From NCBI GenBank assembly GCA_963740835.1, contig CAVUFH010000002.1, positions 62,001-126,000 of the forward strand: a stretch of 64,000 bases of DNA, given 5' to 3'. Under the pieces are notes generated by a model. That model was given only the letters and a program-made list of their open reading frames with translations, ran no database searches and had not been told where the DNA came from. Below, piece by piece: positions 47,142 to 60,290 of the stretch. The translations under genes and the position numbers were made by a program. How positions within the stretch are numbered: position 1 is the first letter of the stretch; each line of letters begins with the position of its first letter. The stretch comes from CAVUFH01 sp963740835. Lineage in GTDB: Bacteria; Actinomycetota; Acidimicrobiia; IMCC26256; PALSA-610.

Positions 47142-50039
<2,898 letters not shown>

Positions 50040-50114
50040 CTCGATCCGAGCGACGTTGGCAGCTGACGCATACCGGGCAAGCCGCGTTCAGAACTACGCG
50101 GAGAGGAGGCGACC

Positions 50115-50627
50115 GTGGGAACGCTCCTCGTTCTCGCCGGGCCGAAGGCAGTTGGCAAGTCGTGGTTTGCTCAGATCGCTGAGCGCGAGTTCGGCGTTCA
50201 CTACGTCGACGCCGATCTCCTGATCTCCGGGCTACTGAAGGAAGGATCGAGGCCACATCCGGAGGACGGATGGTTGGAGCCCGTCCGAGCCGCTGTGTTC
50301 GATGCACTCTCGCGCTATTCGACGGTCTCGGTGGAGATCACCGGTGGATGGGAGAGCGATTACAAGCTCATTCGTAGTGCGGAGGAGAGAGGACACCGAG
50401 TGCTACGACTCTGGTTGTCTGCTCCACTCGATGAGACGCTCGCACGGCTGCGCGAACGCCGCGCAGAGAAGGTGCCGGTGGCTGAGCCGGAGGCGCGGGC
50501 AACGTATGCGCGAGCGCTCGACCGCGCGGCTCGCGAACACTGGGATGCAAGCTTCGAGACCGCAGGCCGGCAGGAGCCGGAGAGTGCCGCGGCGATTCTT
50601 CGCCACCTTCTGGACGATCGCAGCTAG
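50115..50627 (+). CDS. P-loop kinase-like protein (shikimate/gluconate kinase fold)
   Basis: A 170-residue P-loop protein. Walker A is VLAGPKAVGKSWFAQIAERE; next come YVDADLLISGLLKEG, a Walker-B-like strand (YSTVSVEITGGWESDY), and a lid region with LRERRAEKVPVAEPEARATY. The fold is that of shikimate/gluconate/adenylylsulfate-type small-molecule kinases or toxin-type zeta kinases. The substrate is not known. It starts with GTG behind GGAGGCGA. Base composition is slightly less GC-rich than its neighbours, so it may have been acquired. It is followed by 385 bases with no gene. Confidence 0.7.
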   Translation: MGTLLVLAGPKAVGKSWFAQIAEREFGVHYVDADLLISGLLKEGSRPHPEDGWLEPVRAAVFDALSRYSTVSVEITGGWESDYKLIRSAEERGHRVLRLWLSAPLDETLARLRERRAEKVPVAEPEARATYARALDRAAREHWDASFETAGRQEPESAAAILRHLLDDRS

Positions 50628-51012
50628 CTGCTGGTCACCCCCCACGGGCGGCCACCCGTCGTCGCGTCCTTCGCTGTGTCCCCAGTTGAGCCGCACGCGG
50701 GCCATTCGTGGGCCTCAGCGCCGCGCGCCGATTGCCGCACTGGAGCGCTTATGCGAGTCCCGTTCCGGTCGTCGTGGAGCGAGGACGCCGCTGCGCCGAG
50801 GAGGAAGGCGCTCCTCGTCGAGAACTACGGAACGACGTGGAACTCGATGCGGTACACGAGCGTGCTCGCCTCGATCGGGTTCGGACTCGCCGCCGCGCGT
50901 GGTGCGGCTATCTGGTCGGGCGTCCGTCCGCTAGCCTGCGGCGACTTCCCGGCACTTCCCCCGGCGCTTCCCCCTCCGATTCCACCGCTCTCCTCGGTTG
51001 CCGGAGGTTGCC
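50628..51012 (+). other. Gap without a recognisable gene
   Basis: Several frames are open across parts of this stretch but none shows a protein I recognise and none has a convincing start. It may hold remnants of a decayed gene. TAGCCT near 50933 could be a distant promoter element for comEA, whose own start has a Shine-Dalgarno sequence (GGAGG). Confidence 0.4.
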
Positions 51013-51711
51013 ATGCCGGATCCCGCTCCGGATCACAGTGCGCTCGCGCGCCCGCCCGTGCCCGAAGCGCACGTGCCTTTGTCCGAACGTGTGCAGCAGT
51101 GGCGTTCAGATCCGCGCGTCGCCGCCGTGATCGTCGGGGTCGTGCTGCTCGCCGCCGGCGCGGTCTGGTTTCGTTCGACGGCCGCGGGCTCGTCGCCTCC
51201 CGCGCCGAGCCCGATCAGCGCCGCGGCCGCCCGGTCCGCACCGTCGACGACCACGAAGGCGGGGCCGATGGTGCACGTCGTCGGTGCAGTGCGCGCGTCC
51301 GGTGTCGTCGAGCTCCCTCCGGGCGCGCGCGTGCGCGACGCGGTGGCGGCGGCCGGTGGGGCGGCCGACGACGCCGACCTCGAACGCCTGAACCTCGCCG
51401 CGCCCGTCACGGACGGCCAACGCATCGCGGTGCCTCGCCGCGGCGACCCCGCGCTGCCCGCGGCCGCGGCCGCGGGCGAATCGTCGGCGACGGAGAGCAG
51501 CAGCGGTGGCGCGCCCGCCGGACCGATCGACCTCAACACCGCCACGGCGACCGATCTCGAGACGTTGCCCGGCATCGGCCCGACGCTCGCGGACGCGATC
51601 GTGCGCGAGCGGGAGAAGCTCGGCGGCTTCAAGTCGGTCGACGACCTCAAACAGGTGCGCGGCATCGGCGAGGGGCGGTTCGCCGACATCCGCGACCTCG
51701 TCACGCTGTGA
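51013..51711 (+). CDS. comEA: ComEA-like DNA-binding competence protein
   Basis: A 232-residue membrane-anchored DNA receptor of the ComEA type. A short cytoplasmic N-terminus and one membrane helix (VAAVIVGVVLLAAGAVWF) are followed by an SLBB domain (GPMVHVVGAVRASGVVELPP ... LNLAAPVTDGQRIAVPRRG) and a C-terminal helix-hairpin-helix domain (IDLNTATATDLETLPGIGPT, then KSVDDLKQVRGIGEGRFADI). It binds incoming double-stranded DNA outside the cell. ATG with GGAGG six bases upstream. GTGA overlap with comEC. Confidence 0.93.
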   Translation: MPDPAPDHSALARPPVPEAHVPLSERVQQWRSDPRVAAVIVGVVLLAAGAVWFRSTAAGSSPPAPSPISAAAARSAPSTTTKAGPMVHVVGAVRASGVVELPPGARVRDAVAAAGGAADDADLERLNLAAPVTDGQRIAVPRRGDPALPAAAAAGESSATESSSGGAPAGPIDLNTATATDLETLPGIGPTLADAIVREREKLGGFKSVDDLKQVRGIGEGRFADIRDLVTL

Positions 51712-53159
51712 CTCCTCGGGGTGCGGTCGGCCCGCTGCTCGGTCTCGGCGCGACGGTTGCCGGCATCCTGGCCGGCGAGCGGCTCGGCGCCGCGCCCGCC
51801 GGGCTCGCGCTCGGTGCGGGTGGGTTCGCGGCGGTCGGGGGGTGGCTGCTCGCCGGCACGAGCCGGCGCGTCGTCGCCGCAATCGCGCTCCTGCTCCTCG
51901 GCACCGCGGTCATGCAGCGCGCCCTCGACGGGTTGCAGTCAGGCGCGATCGCAGCGGCCATCGCCGGGCACGAACAGGTGCAACTGCGTGGCGCGCTCGT
52001 CTCGGACCCTGACGGTCAGCGATTCGGCGCGAGTGCGTACGTGCGTGTCACGGGCATCGATCGCATCGTCCTCGCCAAGGCGTCGGGCGACGACGCGGGT
52101 CGGTTGCGCGTCCTCGAAGCCGGTGACCGGGTCGAGCTGGCCGGGCGGCTCGTCGCGGTCCCCGTCATCGGTTTCGACGCACGCGCCCGCTGGAGTCACG
52201 CGAGCGCGCTGCTCATCGAGACGCGCGTCGTCGCGTTCACGCCCGCCGACGGCCCCCTGGCGCGCATCGCGAACGGCACGCGCCGGGCGATCCTCCGCGG
52301 CACCCCGCCGCTGGCTCCCACATCGCGTGCATTGCTCGCCGGCTTCCTCCTGGGCGACACGCGTGCCATCCCGCAACCGGTGTCAGACGACTACCGCGCG
52401 TCGGGGCTCTCGCATCTCCTCGCGGTCTCCGGCGCGAACGTCGCGTTCGTGCTCGTGGTCTTCGCGCCGGTGCTCGGGCGACTCAGGTTGGTGCCGCGCA
52501 CCGCGACCGCGATCACCATCGTCGGTTGCTTCGCCGCCGCGACCCGCTTCGAGCCCTCGGTGCTCCGCGCATCCGCACTGACGACGATCACGATCCTCGC
52601 GACCTTCGTCGGTCGTCCGGTCGCGCCGTTACGCGCGCTCGCCCTCGCGATCATCGCGCTCCTGCTCATCGACCCGTTCCTGTTGCACTCGCTCGGCTTC
52701 CACCTCTCGTGCGCCGCAAGCGCGGGCATCGCGGTGCTCGCCCACCCGCTGGCGGCGCGACTGCGCGGCCCGAAGCTCGTGCGAGAGCCCCTGGCCGTGT
52801 CGATAGCCGCGCAGGTCGGCGTGACGCCGGTTCTGCTCGCCGCGTTCGGAGCCGTCCCCGTGATCACGCCGGTGGCGAACCTGCTCGCGTATCCCGCCGC
52901 CGAGGCGCTCGGCGTGTTCGGACTGGCCGCGAGCGTCGTGGGTGGCCTCGTACCACCAGTCGGCCGCGTGCTCGCCCCGATCACCGAAGCGTTGCTCGCA
53001 TGGGTCACCGCGGTCGCGCACGCCACCGCCGGTCTGGGCGGCGAGATCGATGTACGAGGCGCGCTCGCGCTCGGCGCGACCATCGGTGTCGCGATAACCG
53101 CCCGCCGCGTCCTCGTCGGGCGACGGGCGGCCGCGATCACGGATGGTCCCTGCGCATGA
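51708..53159 (+). CDS. comEC: ComEC/Rec2 family DNA channel, short form without metallo-beta-lactamase domain
   Basis: A 483-residue membrane protein with the Competence domain that forms the DNA uptake channel. N-terminal helices lead into an OB-like outer region (VQLRGALVSDPDGQRFGASA). The channel domain carries the signature GLSHLLAVSGANVAFVLVVF and LHSLGFHLSCAASAGIAVLA. Many ComEC proteins are 700-800 residues because they end in a metallo-beta-lactamase-like nuclease domain; this one stops after the channel. No extra frame downstream restores it, and the following gene converges and overlaps by 23 bases. Confidence 0.88.
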   Translation: MTPRGAVGPLLGLGATVAGILAGERLGAAPAGLALGAGGFAAVGGWLLAGTSRRVVAAIALLLLGTAVMQRALDGLQSGAIAAAIAGHEQVQLRGALVSDPDGQRFGASAYVRVTGIDRIVLAKASGDDAGRLRVLEAGDRVELAGRLVAVPVIGFDARARWSHASALLIETRVVAFTPADGPLARIANGTRRAILRGTPPLAPTSRALLAGFLLGDTRAIPQPVSDDYRASGLSHLLAVSGANVAFVLVVFAPVLGRLRLVPRTATAITIVGCFAAATRFEPSVLRASALTTITILATFVGRPVAPLRALALAIIALLLIDPFLLHSLGFHLSCAASAGIAVLAHPLAARLRGPKLVREPLAVSIAAQVGVTPVLLAAFGAVPVITPVANLLAYPAAEALGVFGLAASVVGGLVPPVGRVLAPITEALLAWVTAVAHATAGLGGEIDVRGALALGATIGVAITARRVLVGRRAAAITDGPCA

Positions 53160-53760
53160 TGTCGGTCGGGAGCAGGAGCAGCGGAACGCGGTGCAGCGGC
53201 GGCCGGGGTTCGCGCGCGCCTTCGAGCCGCCAGATCTGATCGGTCAACGCCTCGAGCAAGCGATACGCGACGAACCAGAGCGCGAACGCGAACGGGATCT
53301 CGACGAGCACCGCGGCGAGGATGCTCGACAGCTGCTCGTTGCTGCCCCACGACAGCGTGACGTCGAACCACGCGTCACACAGCAAGAGCGTCCCGGTGAC
53401 GATGAGCGCGGTGATGACGAGCTGACGCATGCGCCATCCGGTCCACGCGGTGGCGACGAACCCGAGCGCGAGGGCGACGTCGAAGCCGATCCACGCGATG
53501 CGCCACTCATGGGCCGCGTACCGGTCGGGCAGTGTCACCGACAGCACACCGATCCACGCCGCGAGCACGACGGCTGCGCCGCCGGACGCGACGAGCGTGA
53601 CGAGACGGCGCCGGCGCACGTCACGCGTCACCGCGGGCGGCACCGAGCACTCCGCCAGCCACTCCGCGAGGAGCCGCCGCTCGTCCTCGTCCAGGTTGGC
53701 CACTTCGGCGCGCGTCGCGACCGGTGTCGTGAGCCGCGCGGCTCGCTCCGTGTTGCGCAC
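53137..53760 (-). CDS. Four-helix membrane protein of unknown function
   Basis: 207 residues. A basic, charged N-terminal part (DEDERRLLAEWLAECSVPPA) is followed by about four membrane helices (LVTLVASGGAAVVLAAWIGV, IAWIGFDVALALGFVATAW, LVITALIVTGTLLLCDAWF, ILAAVLVEIPFAFALWFVA) and a short basic tail. The layout is common for actinobacterial hypothetical proteins. I do not recognise the family. It converges with comEC, overlapping its 3' end. Confidence 0.75.
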   Translation of the reverse strand: MRNTERAARLTTPVATRAEVANLDEDERRLLAEWLAECSVPPAVTRDVRRRRLVTLVASGGAAVVLAAWIGVLSVTLPDRYAAHEWRIAWIGFDVALALGFVATAWTGWRMRQLVITALIVTGTLLLCDAWFDVTLSWGSNEQLSSILAAVLVEIPFAFALWFVAYRLLEALTDQIWRLEGAREPRPPLHRVPLLLLPTDIMRRDHP

Positions 53761-53877
53761 TCAGCACCTCCACCGAAGGGCGTTCTCGTTCGGTCCGAAC
53801 GCCGCTCTACATCCTTACCGCTCCGGCGGATTCGCATATCGTGCGCGAGTGATGCTCACGAGAGGCGGCCGCCGCGC

Positions 53878-53988
53878 ATGATGACAGCCTTCGTCCTCGA
53901 TCTCGTCGCGGCGCTCATCGTCGGGACGCTGCTGTTCGTCGTGTTCCGGAACGGCAGGAGATCGCGAGCGTCGCGGCGCAACGAGTGA
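53878..53988 (+). CDS. Possible small single-pass membrane protein
   Basis: A 36-residue frame: MMTAFVLDLVAALIVGTLLF, VVF and a basic tail (RNGRRSRASRRNE). One hydrophobic helix with positive C-terminal residues is the typical layout of small membrane proteins. An AGAGGCGG sequence lies upstream of the first ATG. It lies 53 bases before the aldo/keto reductase gene on the same strand. It is too short to assign a role and may be chance. Confidence 0.35.
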   Translation: MMTAFVLDLVAALIVGTLLFVVFRNGRRSRASRRNE

Positions 53989-54041
53989 GAGCGCCCGTGG
54001 TTCCTGGGTAGATCTCGTCCGTTCTCGACGAGGAGGGGTTC

Positions 54042-55037
54042 ATGGTGTTGGCAACGCGCACCTTGGGTGAAGGGCTCTCGGTCGGGGCCATCGGGCTCGG
54101 CTGCATGAGCTTCAGCCCGACCTACGGCGGTTTCGACGGTGTCGATCCCACCGAGGTCATCCGCCGCGCGATCGACCTCGGCGTGACAATGTTCGACACC
54201 GCGGACGTCTACGGACCGCACACGAGCGAGGAAGCGGTCGGCAAGGCGATCGCCGGGCGCCGCGCCGAGGTGGCGATCGCGACGAAGTTCGGCATCATCT
54301 CGGTCCCGCAAGCGGGTCGGCCCGCGGTCACCAACGGCACGCCCGACTACGTGCGGTCCTCGATCGAGGGTTCGCTGCAACGGCTCGGTACCGACTACGT
54401 CGACCTCTACTACCAGCACCGCGCCGACCCCGACGTGCCGATCGAGGAGACGGTCGGCGCGATGGCCGAGCTCGTCGCCGAGGGCAAGGTGCGGCATCTC
54501 GGGTTGTCGGAGGCATCGGTCGACACGATCCGGCGCGCCGCCGCGGTGCATCCGATCGCCGCGTTGCAGAGCGAGTGGTCCTTGTGGAGTCGCGACATCG
54601 AGGCCGAGATCGTTCCCGCGTGCCGAGCGCTCGGAATTGGTGTGGTCGCGTTCAGTCCACTCGGGCGCGGGTTCCTTACTGGTCGCATCACCTCGGTCGA
54701 CGATCTCGCCGAGCGCGACATCCGCCGCAACCAACCACGATTCAGCGGGGATGCGTTCGACGCCAACCTCGGCGCCGTCGACATCGTGCGCGACATCGCC
54801 GACGCGCACGGGGTGACGCCGGGGCAGGTCGCGCTCGCGTGGGTGATGGCGAACGGGCCCGAAGTCGTCCCGATCCCGGGCACCAAGCGCATCGCCTACC
54901 TGGAGGAGAACGTCGGCGCGGCCGCGCTCCAGCTCACCGACGACGACATCGCGCGGCTCGAGGCGATGCCGGTGGTCGGGGAGCGGTCAGCCGACCAGAC
55001 CTGGATCAATCGGAGCACCCGGCCGTTGGCCGGTTGA
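54042..55037 (+). CDS. Aldo/keto reductase
   Basis: A 331-residue NADPH-dependent aldo/keto reductase with a TIM-barrel fold. The catalytic tetrad regions are present: DTADVYGPHTSEEAVGKAI (Asp, Tyr), VAIATKFGIIS (Lys) and YVDLYYQHRADP (His). The C-terminal FSPLGRGFLTGR and GTKRIAYLEENVGAA cofactor-binding segments are typical of the AKR13/YajO-like group. The substrate is unknown. ATG behind GAGGAGGGG, so normally translated. folP follows after 29 bases with its own leaderless-type -10. Confidence 0.92.
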   Translation: MVLATRTLGEGLSVGAIGLGCMSFSPTYGGFDGVDPTEVIRRAIDLGVTMFDTADVYGPHTSEEAVGKAIAGRRAEVAIATKFGIISVPQAGRPAVTNGTPDYVRSSIEGSLQRLGTDYVDLYYQHRADPDVPIEETVGAMAELVAEGKVRHLGLSEASVDTIRRAAAVHPIAALQSEWSLWSRDIEAEIVPACRALGIGVVAFSPLGRGFLTGRITSVDDLAERDIRRNQPRFSGDAFDANLGAVDIVRDIADAHGVTPGQVALAWVMANGPEVVPIPGTKRIAYLEENVGAAALQLTDDDIARLEAMPVVGERSADQTWINRSTRPLAG

Positions 55038-55052
55038 TCACAACCGGGTCGC

Positions 55053-55058
55053 TACTGT
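55053..55058 (+). promoter_or_regulatory. Putative -10 element of a leaderless promoter (folP)
   Basis: TACTGT ends eight bases before the ATG at 55067, with no Shine-Dalgarno sequence. Confidence 0.42.
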
Positions 55059-55066
55059 CGGCCCGC

Positions 55067-55930
55067 ATGACCGCGGCTCCCTTCCCGACGGTGCGCCTCG
55101 GCGGCACGTCGATCGACGTACGCCGGCGCGCGTTGGTCATGGGGATCTTGAACCGCACACCCGACTCGTTCTACGACCGCGGCGCCACGTGGGCGTTCGA
55201 CGCGTTCCTGCGGCGCGCCGAAACGCTGGTCGACGACGGCGCCGATCTGCTCGACGTCGGGGGCGTGAAGGCGGGGCCCGGGCCCGAAGTCGGGGAAGCG
55301 GAAGAGCTCGACCGGGTCATTCCCGCGATCGAGGCGCTGATCGGACGCTTCGCCGTACCGGTGTCGGTCGATACCTGGCGCGCGTCGGTGTTCGACGCCG
55401 CGTGCCGCGCCGGCGCGGTCGTCGGCAACGACATCTCCGGGTTCGGTGACGCCGACTACCTGGCGGTCGCGGCGAAGTACGGCGCGACGGTCGTCGCCAC
55501 GCACATCCGTCTGAAGCCGCGCATCGCGGACCCGGAACCGCACTACGACGACCTGGTCGGCGCGGTCACCGCCTTCCTGCGGACGCGGGCGCAGCGCGCG
55601 GAAGCGGCCGGTCTGGTCGCGGAGCAGATCGTCCTCGATGCCGGGCTCGACCTCGGCAAGTCACCTCCGCAGAGTGCGGTGTTGCTCCGGGAGAGTGCGG
55701 TGCACGCCGGGCTCGGCTACCCCCTGTTGCTGTCGGCGTCCAACAAGCGCTTCGTAGGCGAGCTCCTCGACCGCCCGATCGACGACCGGCGGGCGGAGTC
55801 GCTCGCCGCCGTTGCGTATGGCGTCATTCACGGCTGCCGGGTCGTGCGCGTGCACGACGTGCGCGGATCCGCGAGGGTGTGCCGCATGCTCGAGGCCGTG
55901 CTGGAGGATCAGGTGGTGGCGCCGGCGTGA
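55067..55930 (+). CDS. folP: Dihydropteroate synthase-like protein (FolP2-like)
   Basis: A 287-residue TIM-barrel protein of the dihydropteroate synthase family. The N-terminal VMGILNRTPDSFYDRG is the DHPS signature. The second signature reads LLDVGGVKAGPG, where active enzymes usually have DIGGESTRPG. The third region DAGLDLGKSPPQSAVLLRES is as in the mycobacterial FolP2 group, which, from what I recall, lacks normal DHPS activity. So this may not be the folate enzyme. ATG 55067 with a leaderless -10. It overlaps holA by four bases (GTGA). Confidence 0.85.
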   Translation: MTAAPFPTVRLGGTSIDVRRRALVMGILNRTPDSFYDRGATWAFDAFLRRAETLVDDGADLLDVGGVKAGPGPEVGEAEELDRVIPAIEALIGRFAVPVSVDTWRASVFDAACRAGAVVGNDISGFGDADYLAVAAKYGATVVATHIRLKPRIADPEPHYDDLVGAVTAFLRTRAQRAEAAGLVAEQIVLDAGLDLGKSPPQSAVLLRESAVHAGLGYPLLLSASNKRFVGELLDRPIDDRRAESLAAVAYGVIHGCRVVRVHDVRGSARVCRMLEAVLEDQVVAPA

Positions 55931-57000
55931 CGACGCACTTCGTCCAAGGTGCCGATCCCGGGCTGCGCGATCGCGAGGTGCAGCGGCTCGTCGACGAGCT
56001 GCTCGGCACGGAGGATCGGACGCTGGCGCTCGAGGACCATGCCATCCCCTCCCGGCGCCGGAGTGCGAGCGACGACGATGCGGTTCCGGAGCCCGAAGGC
56101 GACGGCACGTCGATCGATCTCCCTGCTTTCACCGCGGTCACCAATGCGTTGCAGAGCCCGCCGTTCATGACGGCGTATCGCGTCGTGGTCGTGCGCGACA
56201 TCGGCAACCTGACGACCGATCAGGCGAAGTGGTTGGCGGCGTGGATCGAGGCCGGCTCCGACGAGACGCGCCTGGTGCTCGTCGCCGGTGGTGGCCGCAC
56301 GCCGCCGGCGCTCGACAAGGCCGCGAAGGCGCACGCCACGATCGTCGCGCCCGTGACCGAACAGACGGCCGGGGTGCTGGCCGCGCAGCTCAAGGACGCG
56401 GGAGTACGGCTCGCCCCGGATGCTTCCGCGCGTCTCGTCGAGCACCTCGGTGAGGACGCCGGGCGCGTTCCCGAGCTCGTCGAGGTCCTGCAGTCCACGT
56501 ACGGCAGCGGCGTCACGCTCGGCGTCGACGACGTGGAGGTGTACCTCGGTGACGTCGGTACCGCCGGTCGCTTCGACCTCGCGAACGCGATCGACCGCGG
56601 CGATGTCGCGACCGCGCTCGACGTGCTGAACCGCCTGCTCACCGCGACGAGCACGCGCGAACCGAAGCCACTGCACCCGCTCCAGGTGATGGCCACGATC
56701 GTGTACCACTACCAACGGCTGCTGCGGCTCGACGATCCTTCGATCACGACCAAGGAGCAAGCGGCCGAGGCGCTCGGCATGCGCAGCGCGGGCGGCGCCC
56801 GCTTCCCGCTCGAGGCGTCGAAGCGGTTGGGTCCAGCCGGCCTGCGTGAGGCGATGCAGCTGCTCGCCCGCGCCGAGCTCGACCTGCGCGGTTACGGCGG
56901 GCTCGACGAGCGAACGGTCATCGACGTGCTGGTCGCGCGCCTCGCCGCGCTCAGTCGCCGGCACTCACCGGCGACGCGTGGCCGTCCCGCGCGCCGCTAG
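55927..57000 (+). CDS. holA: DNA polymerase III delta subunit
   Basis: A 357-residue clamp-loader delta subunit. Features are FTAVTNALQSPPFMTAYRVV, VVRDIGNLTTDQ, a AAA-like but nucleotide-free N-terminal fold, LAAQLKDAGVRLAPDASARL, and the collar domain (HPLQVMATIVYHYQRLLRL, then LDERTVIDVLVARLAALS). It opens the beta clamp during replication. GTG start overlaps the folP stop. rpsT converges and ends 26 bases downstream. folP-holA-rpsT-lepA is a frequent actinobacterial arrangement around holA and rpsT. Confidence 0.9.
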   Translation: MTTHFVQGADPGLRDREVQRLVDELLGTEDRTLALEDHAIPSRRRSASDDDAVPEPEGDGTSIDLPAFTAVTNALQSPPFMTAYRVVVVRDIGNLTTDQAKWLAAWIEAGSDETRLVLVAGGGRTPPALDKAAKAHATIVAPVTEQTAGVLAAQLKDAGVRLAPDASARLVEHLGEDAGRVPELVEVLQSTYGSGVTLGVDDVEVYLGDVGTAGRFDLANAIDRGDVATALDVLNRLLTATSTREPKPLHPLQVMATIVYHYQRLLRLDDPSITTKEQAAEALGMRSAGGARFPLEASKRLGPAGLREAMQLLARAELDLRGYGGLDERTVIDVLVARLAALSRRHSPATRGRPARR

Positions 57001-57025
57001 CGCCGGGGGCCGTTGGCAGGGCGCG

Positions 57026-57289
57026 TCAGGAAGCGTCGGCGGTGCGGCGGCGCATCAAGCGCGACTGGCGCCGGGCCGCGGCGTTCTTGTGGATCACGCC
57101 CTTGGACGCGGCCTTGCCGAGCCGCTTCTGCGCGAAACGCACTCGGTCCTCGGCGTCCTCGGCACCTTGGGCGATGCCGTCTTGCGCCGCCTTCACTCGG
57201 GTCTTCAACTCGGAACGGACGCCCTTGTTGCGGACCCGGCGGGTCTCGTTCTGGAGATTGCGCTTCTTCTGACTCTTGATGTTTGCCAT
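57026..57289 (-). CDS. rpsT: Small subunit ribosomal protein bS20
   Basis: 87 residues, highly basic: MANIKSQKKRNLQNETRRVR at the start, then ELKTRVKAAQDG, RFAQKRLGKAASKGVIHKNA and ARRQSRLMRRR. It binds 16S rRNA in the 30S subunit. The sequence and length are normal for bS20. It is divergent from lepA and convergent with holA. Confidence 0.97.
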   Translation of the reverse strand: MANIKSQKKRNLQNETRRVRNKGVRSELKTRVKAAQDGIAQGAEDAEDRVRFAQKRLGKAASKGVIHKNAAARRQSRLMRRRTADAS

Positions 57290-57358
57290 GAGATTTTCGC
57301 CAACAATCCAGCCTCTAGGGAGCCGCGAGAGGCTAGCAGGGGAGTGGCGTTCGGCAGA

Positions 57359-59155
<1,797 letters not shown>

Positions 59156-59189
59156 AAAGCCCCAGCGGTGGTCCGCGCCGGGGGCGAGA

Positions 59190-59653
59190 ATGGTGCGCGT
59201 GACCACGTTCCTCTTCGTACGGCACAGCGTCACGCTGCCCGGCGACGGCGACCCCGGACTCACGTTCGACGGCCGCCTCCTCGCGCGACGGTCGCGGAAC
59301 AGCTGCGGCGGCGTCACGCGACCTACGTGTTCACGAGCCCGCTCCGCCGCGCGTACGAGACGGCCGAAGAGATCGCACTGGTGCTCGGGCTCGAGAAGCT
59401 TCTCGACGAGCGGTTGCGCGAACGCGCGAACTGGGGCGATGTTCCCGGTGAGTCGTTCGACGAGTTCCTCGTGCGTTGGAACACAACCGACACGCAGGCC
59501 TCACGCGCGCGCTTGGCCGCGTTCGTGCGGGACATCGGCGGCCGTTACCCGCGCGCCACAGTGATCGTGGTCGCGCACGGCGGGATCGTCGGCGACTATC
59601 TCGGCGACCACGAGCACTGGCCGCACTGCGGTGTCACGGAGTTCGCCGCCTAG
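59190..59653 (+). CDS. Histidine phosphatase family protein, frameshifted
   Basis: About 154 residues if one missing base near 59285 is restored. The family begins with a catalytic RHG motif; here it reads FLFVRHSVTLPGDGDPGLTF (RHS). The second part in another frame has YVFTSPLRRAYETAEEIALV (SPLxRAxxT), RANWGDVPGESFDEFL and the second catalytic His in VIVVAHGGIVGDYLGDH. The role is probably dephosphorylation of a sugar or nucleotide. ATG 59190 or GTG 59199 could be the start. Its stop lies five bases from the converging Fur-family gene. Confidence 0.75.
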
Positions 59654-59657
59654 ATCC

Positions 59658-60146
59658 TCAGCTCCGACCCCCAAGTTTAGGCGACAAACAACGACCATCA
59701 CGGTCGCCGTGTGTCGCCGAAACCTGGCGCGTGTGCAGGTTGCAGCGGCCGACGAGCGCGGTCTGGTGCACGTCGAGCTCGAAGTCGTGGTGGTCGCGCA
59801 AGCGGTCGACGAGCTCGTCGAACTCCGAAGAAGGCACGTCCTCGATGCGTCCGCACACCTCGCACACGATGTGCTGGTGTGTCGGTGACAGGTGGAAGAA
59901 CGCGGCACCGTGCGGCCTTCGCACCAGCGTGATGATGCCCCACTCGCCCAGCGAGTCGAGCGTCCTGTACACGGTCGAGAGGTGGATCTCGGGGTGCGCG
60001 TGTTGGATCCAACCCGCGAGCAGGTCGGCGGTCACGTGCTCCTGCGTCTGTGCGAGTCCTTCGATCACCATGCGTCGCGCCGTGGTGAGCCGGTGACCCT
60101 GCTCGCGCAACTCCGCGATCGCTCGCGTCGCGTCGTCGTTGCTCAT
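59658..60146 (-). CDS. Fur-family metalloregulator (Nur/Zur/Fur/PerR type)
   Basis: 162 residues. An N-terminal winged helix (LREQGHRLTTARRMVIEGLA, HLSTVYRTLDSLGEWGIITL) is followed by the metal-binding dimer domain (PHGAAFFHLSPTHQHIVCEV, CGRIEDVP, DHHDFELDVHQTALVGRC). One CxxC pair is present (CEVC); the second zinc-site pair common in Zur/Fur is absent. The C-terminal about 25 residues are unusual. It is divergent from a metal locus and has a perfect palindrome in the shared intergenic region and again at the cbiM promoter, so a nickel/cobalt (Nur-like) role is likely. Confidence 0.85.
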   Translation of the reverse strand: MSNDDATRAIAELREQGHRLTTARRMVIEGLAQTQEHVTADLLAGWIQHAHPEIHLSTVYRTLDSLGEWGIITLVRRPHGAAFFHLSPTHQHIVCEVCGRIEDVPSSEFDELVDRLRDHHDFELDVHQTALVGRCNLHTRQVSATHGDRDGRCLSPKLGGRS

Positions 60147-60193
60147 CGCGCGTCTTCGCCTCCCAGCGCACCCCGGCCACCTGCGAACCGATG

Positions 60194-60216
60194 CAGATGC
60201 GAGGTATTCGCATCTG
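60194..60216. promoter_or_regulatory. Putative Fur-family operator (perfect 9-5-9 inverted repeat)
   Basis: CAGATGCGA-GGTAT-TCGCATCTG is a perfect inverted repeat with nine-base arms. It lies between the Fur-family gene and the divergent Tat-signal gene. The inner TGCGA-N5-TCGCA recurs at 62495-62509 on the cbiM promoter, and both right arms continue TCGCATCTG. Autoregulation is likely. Confidence 0.75.
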
Positions 60217-60290
60217 AGCGCATCGCTGGATTTCCGAAGCCGAAACCTTTTCAATCGACCTGTCCGCGGCGTGACCGGAGGAGACAGCAG

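Noticed and set aside
50628..51012. A possible coding gene upstream of comEA
   Set aside because: The open frames have no recognisable motif, start signal or consistent codon bias; listed only as a gap.
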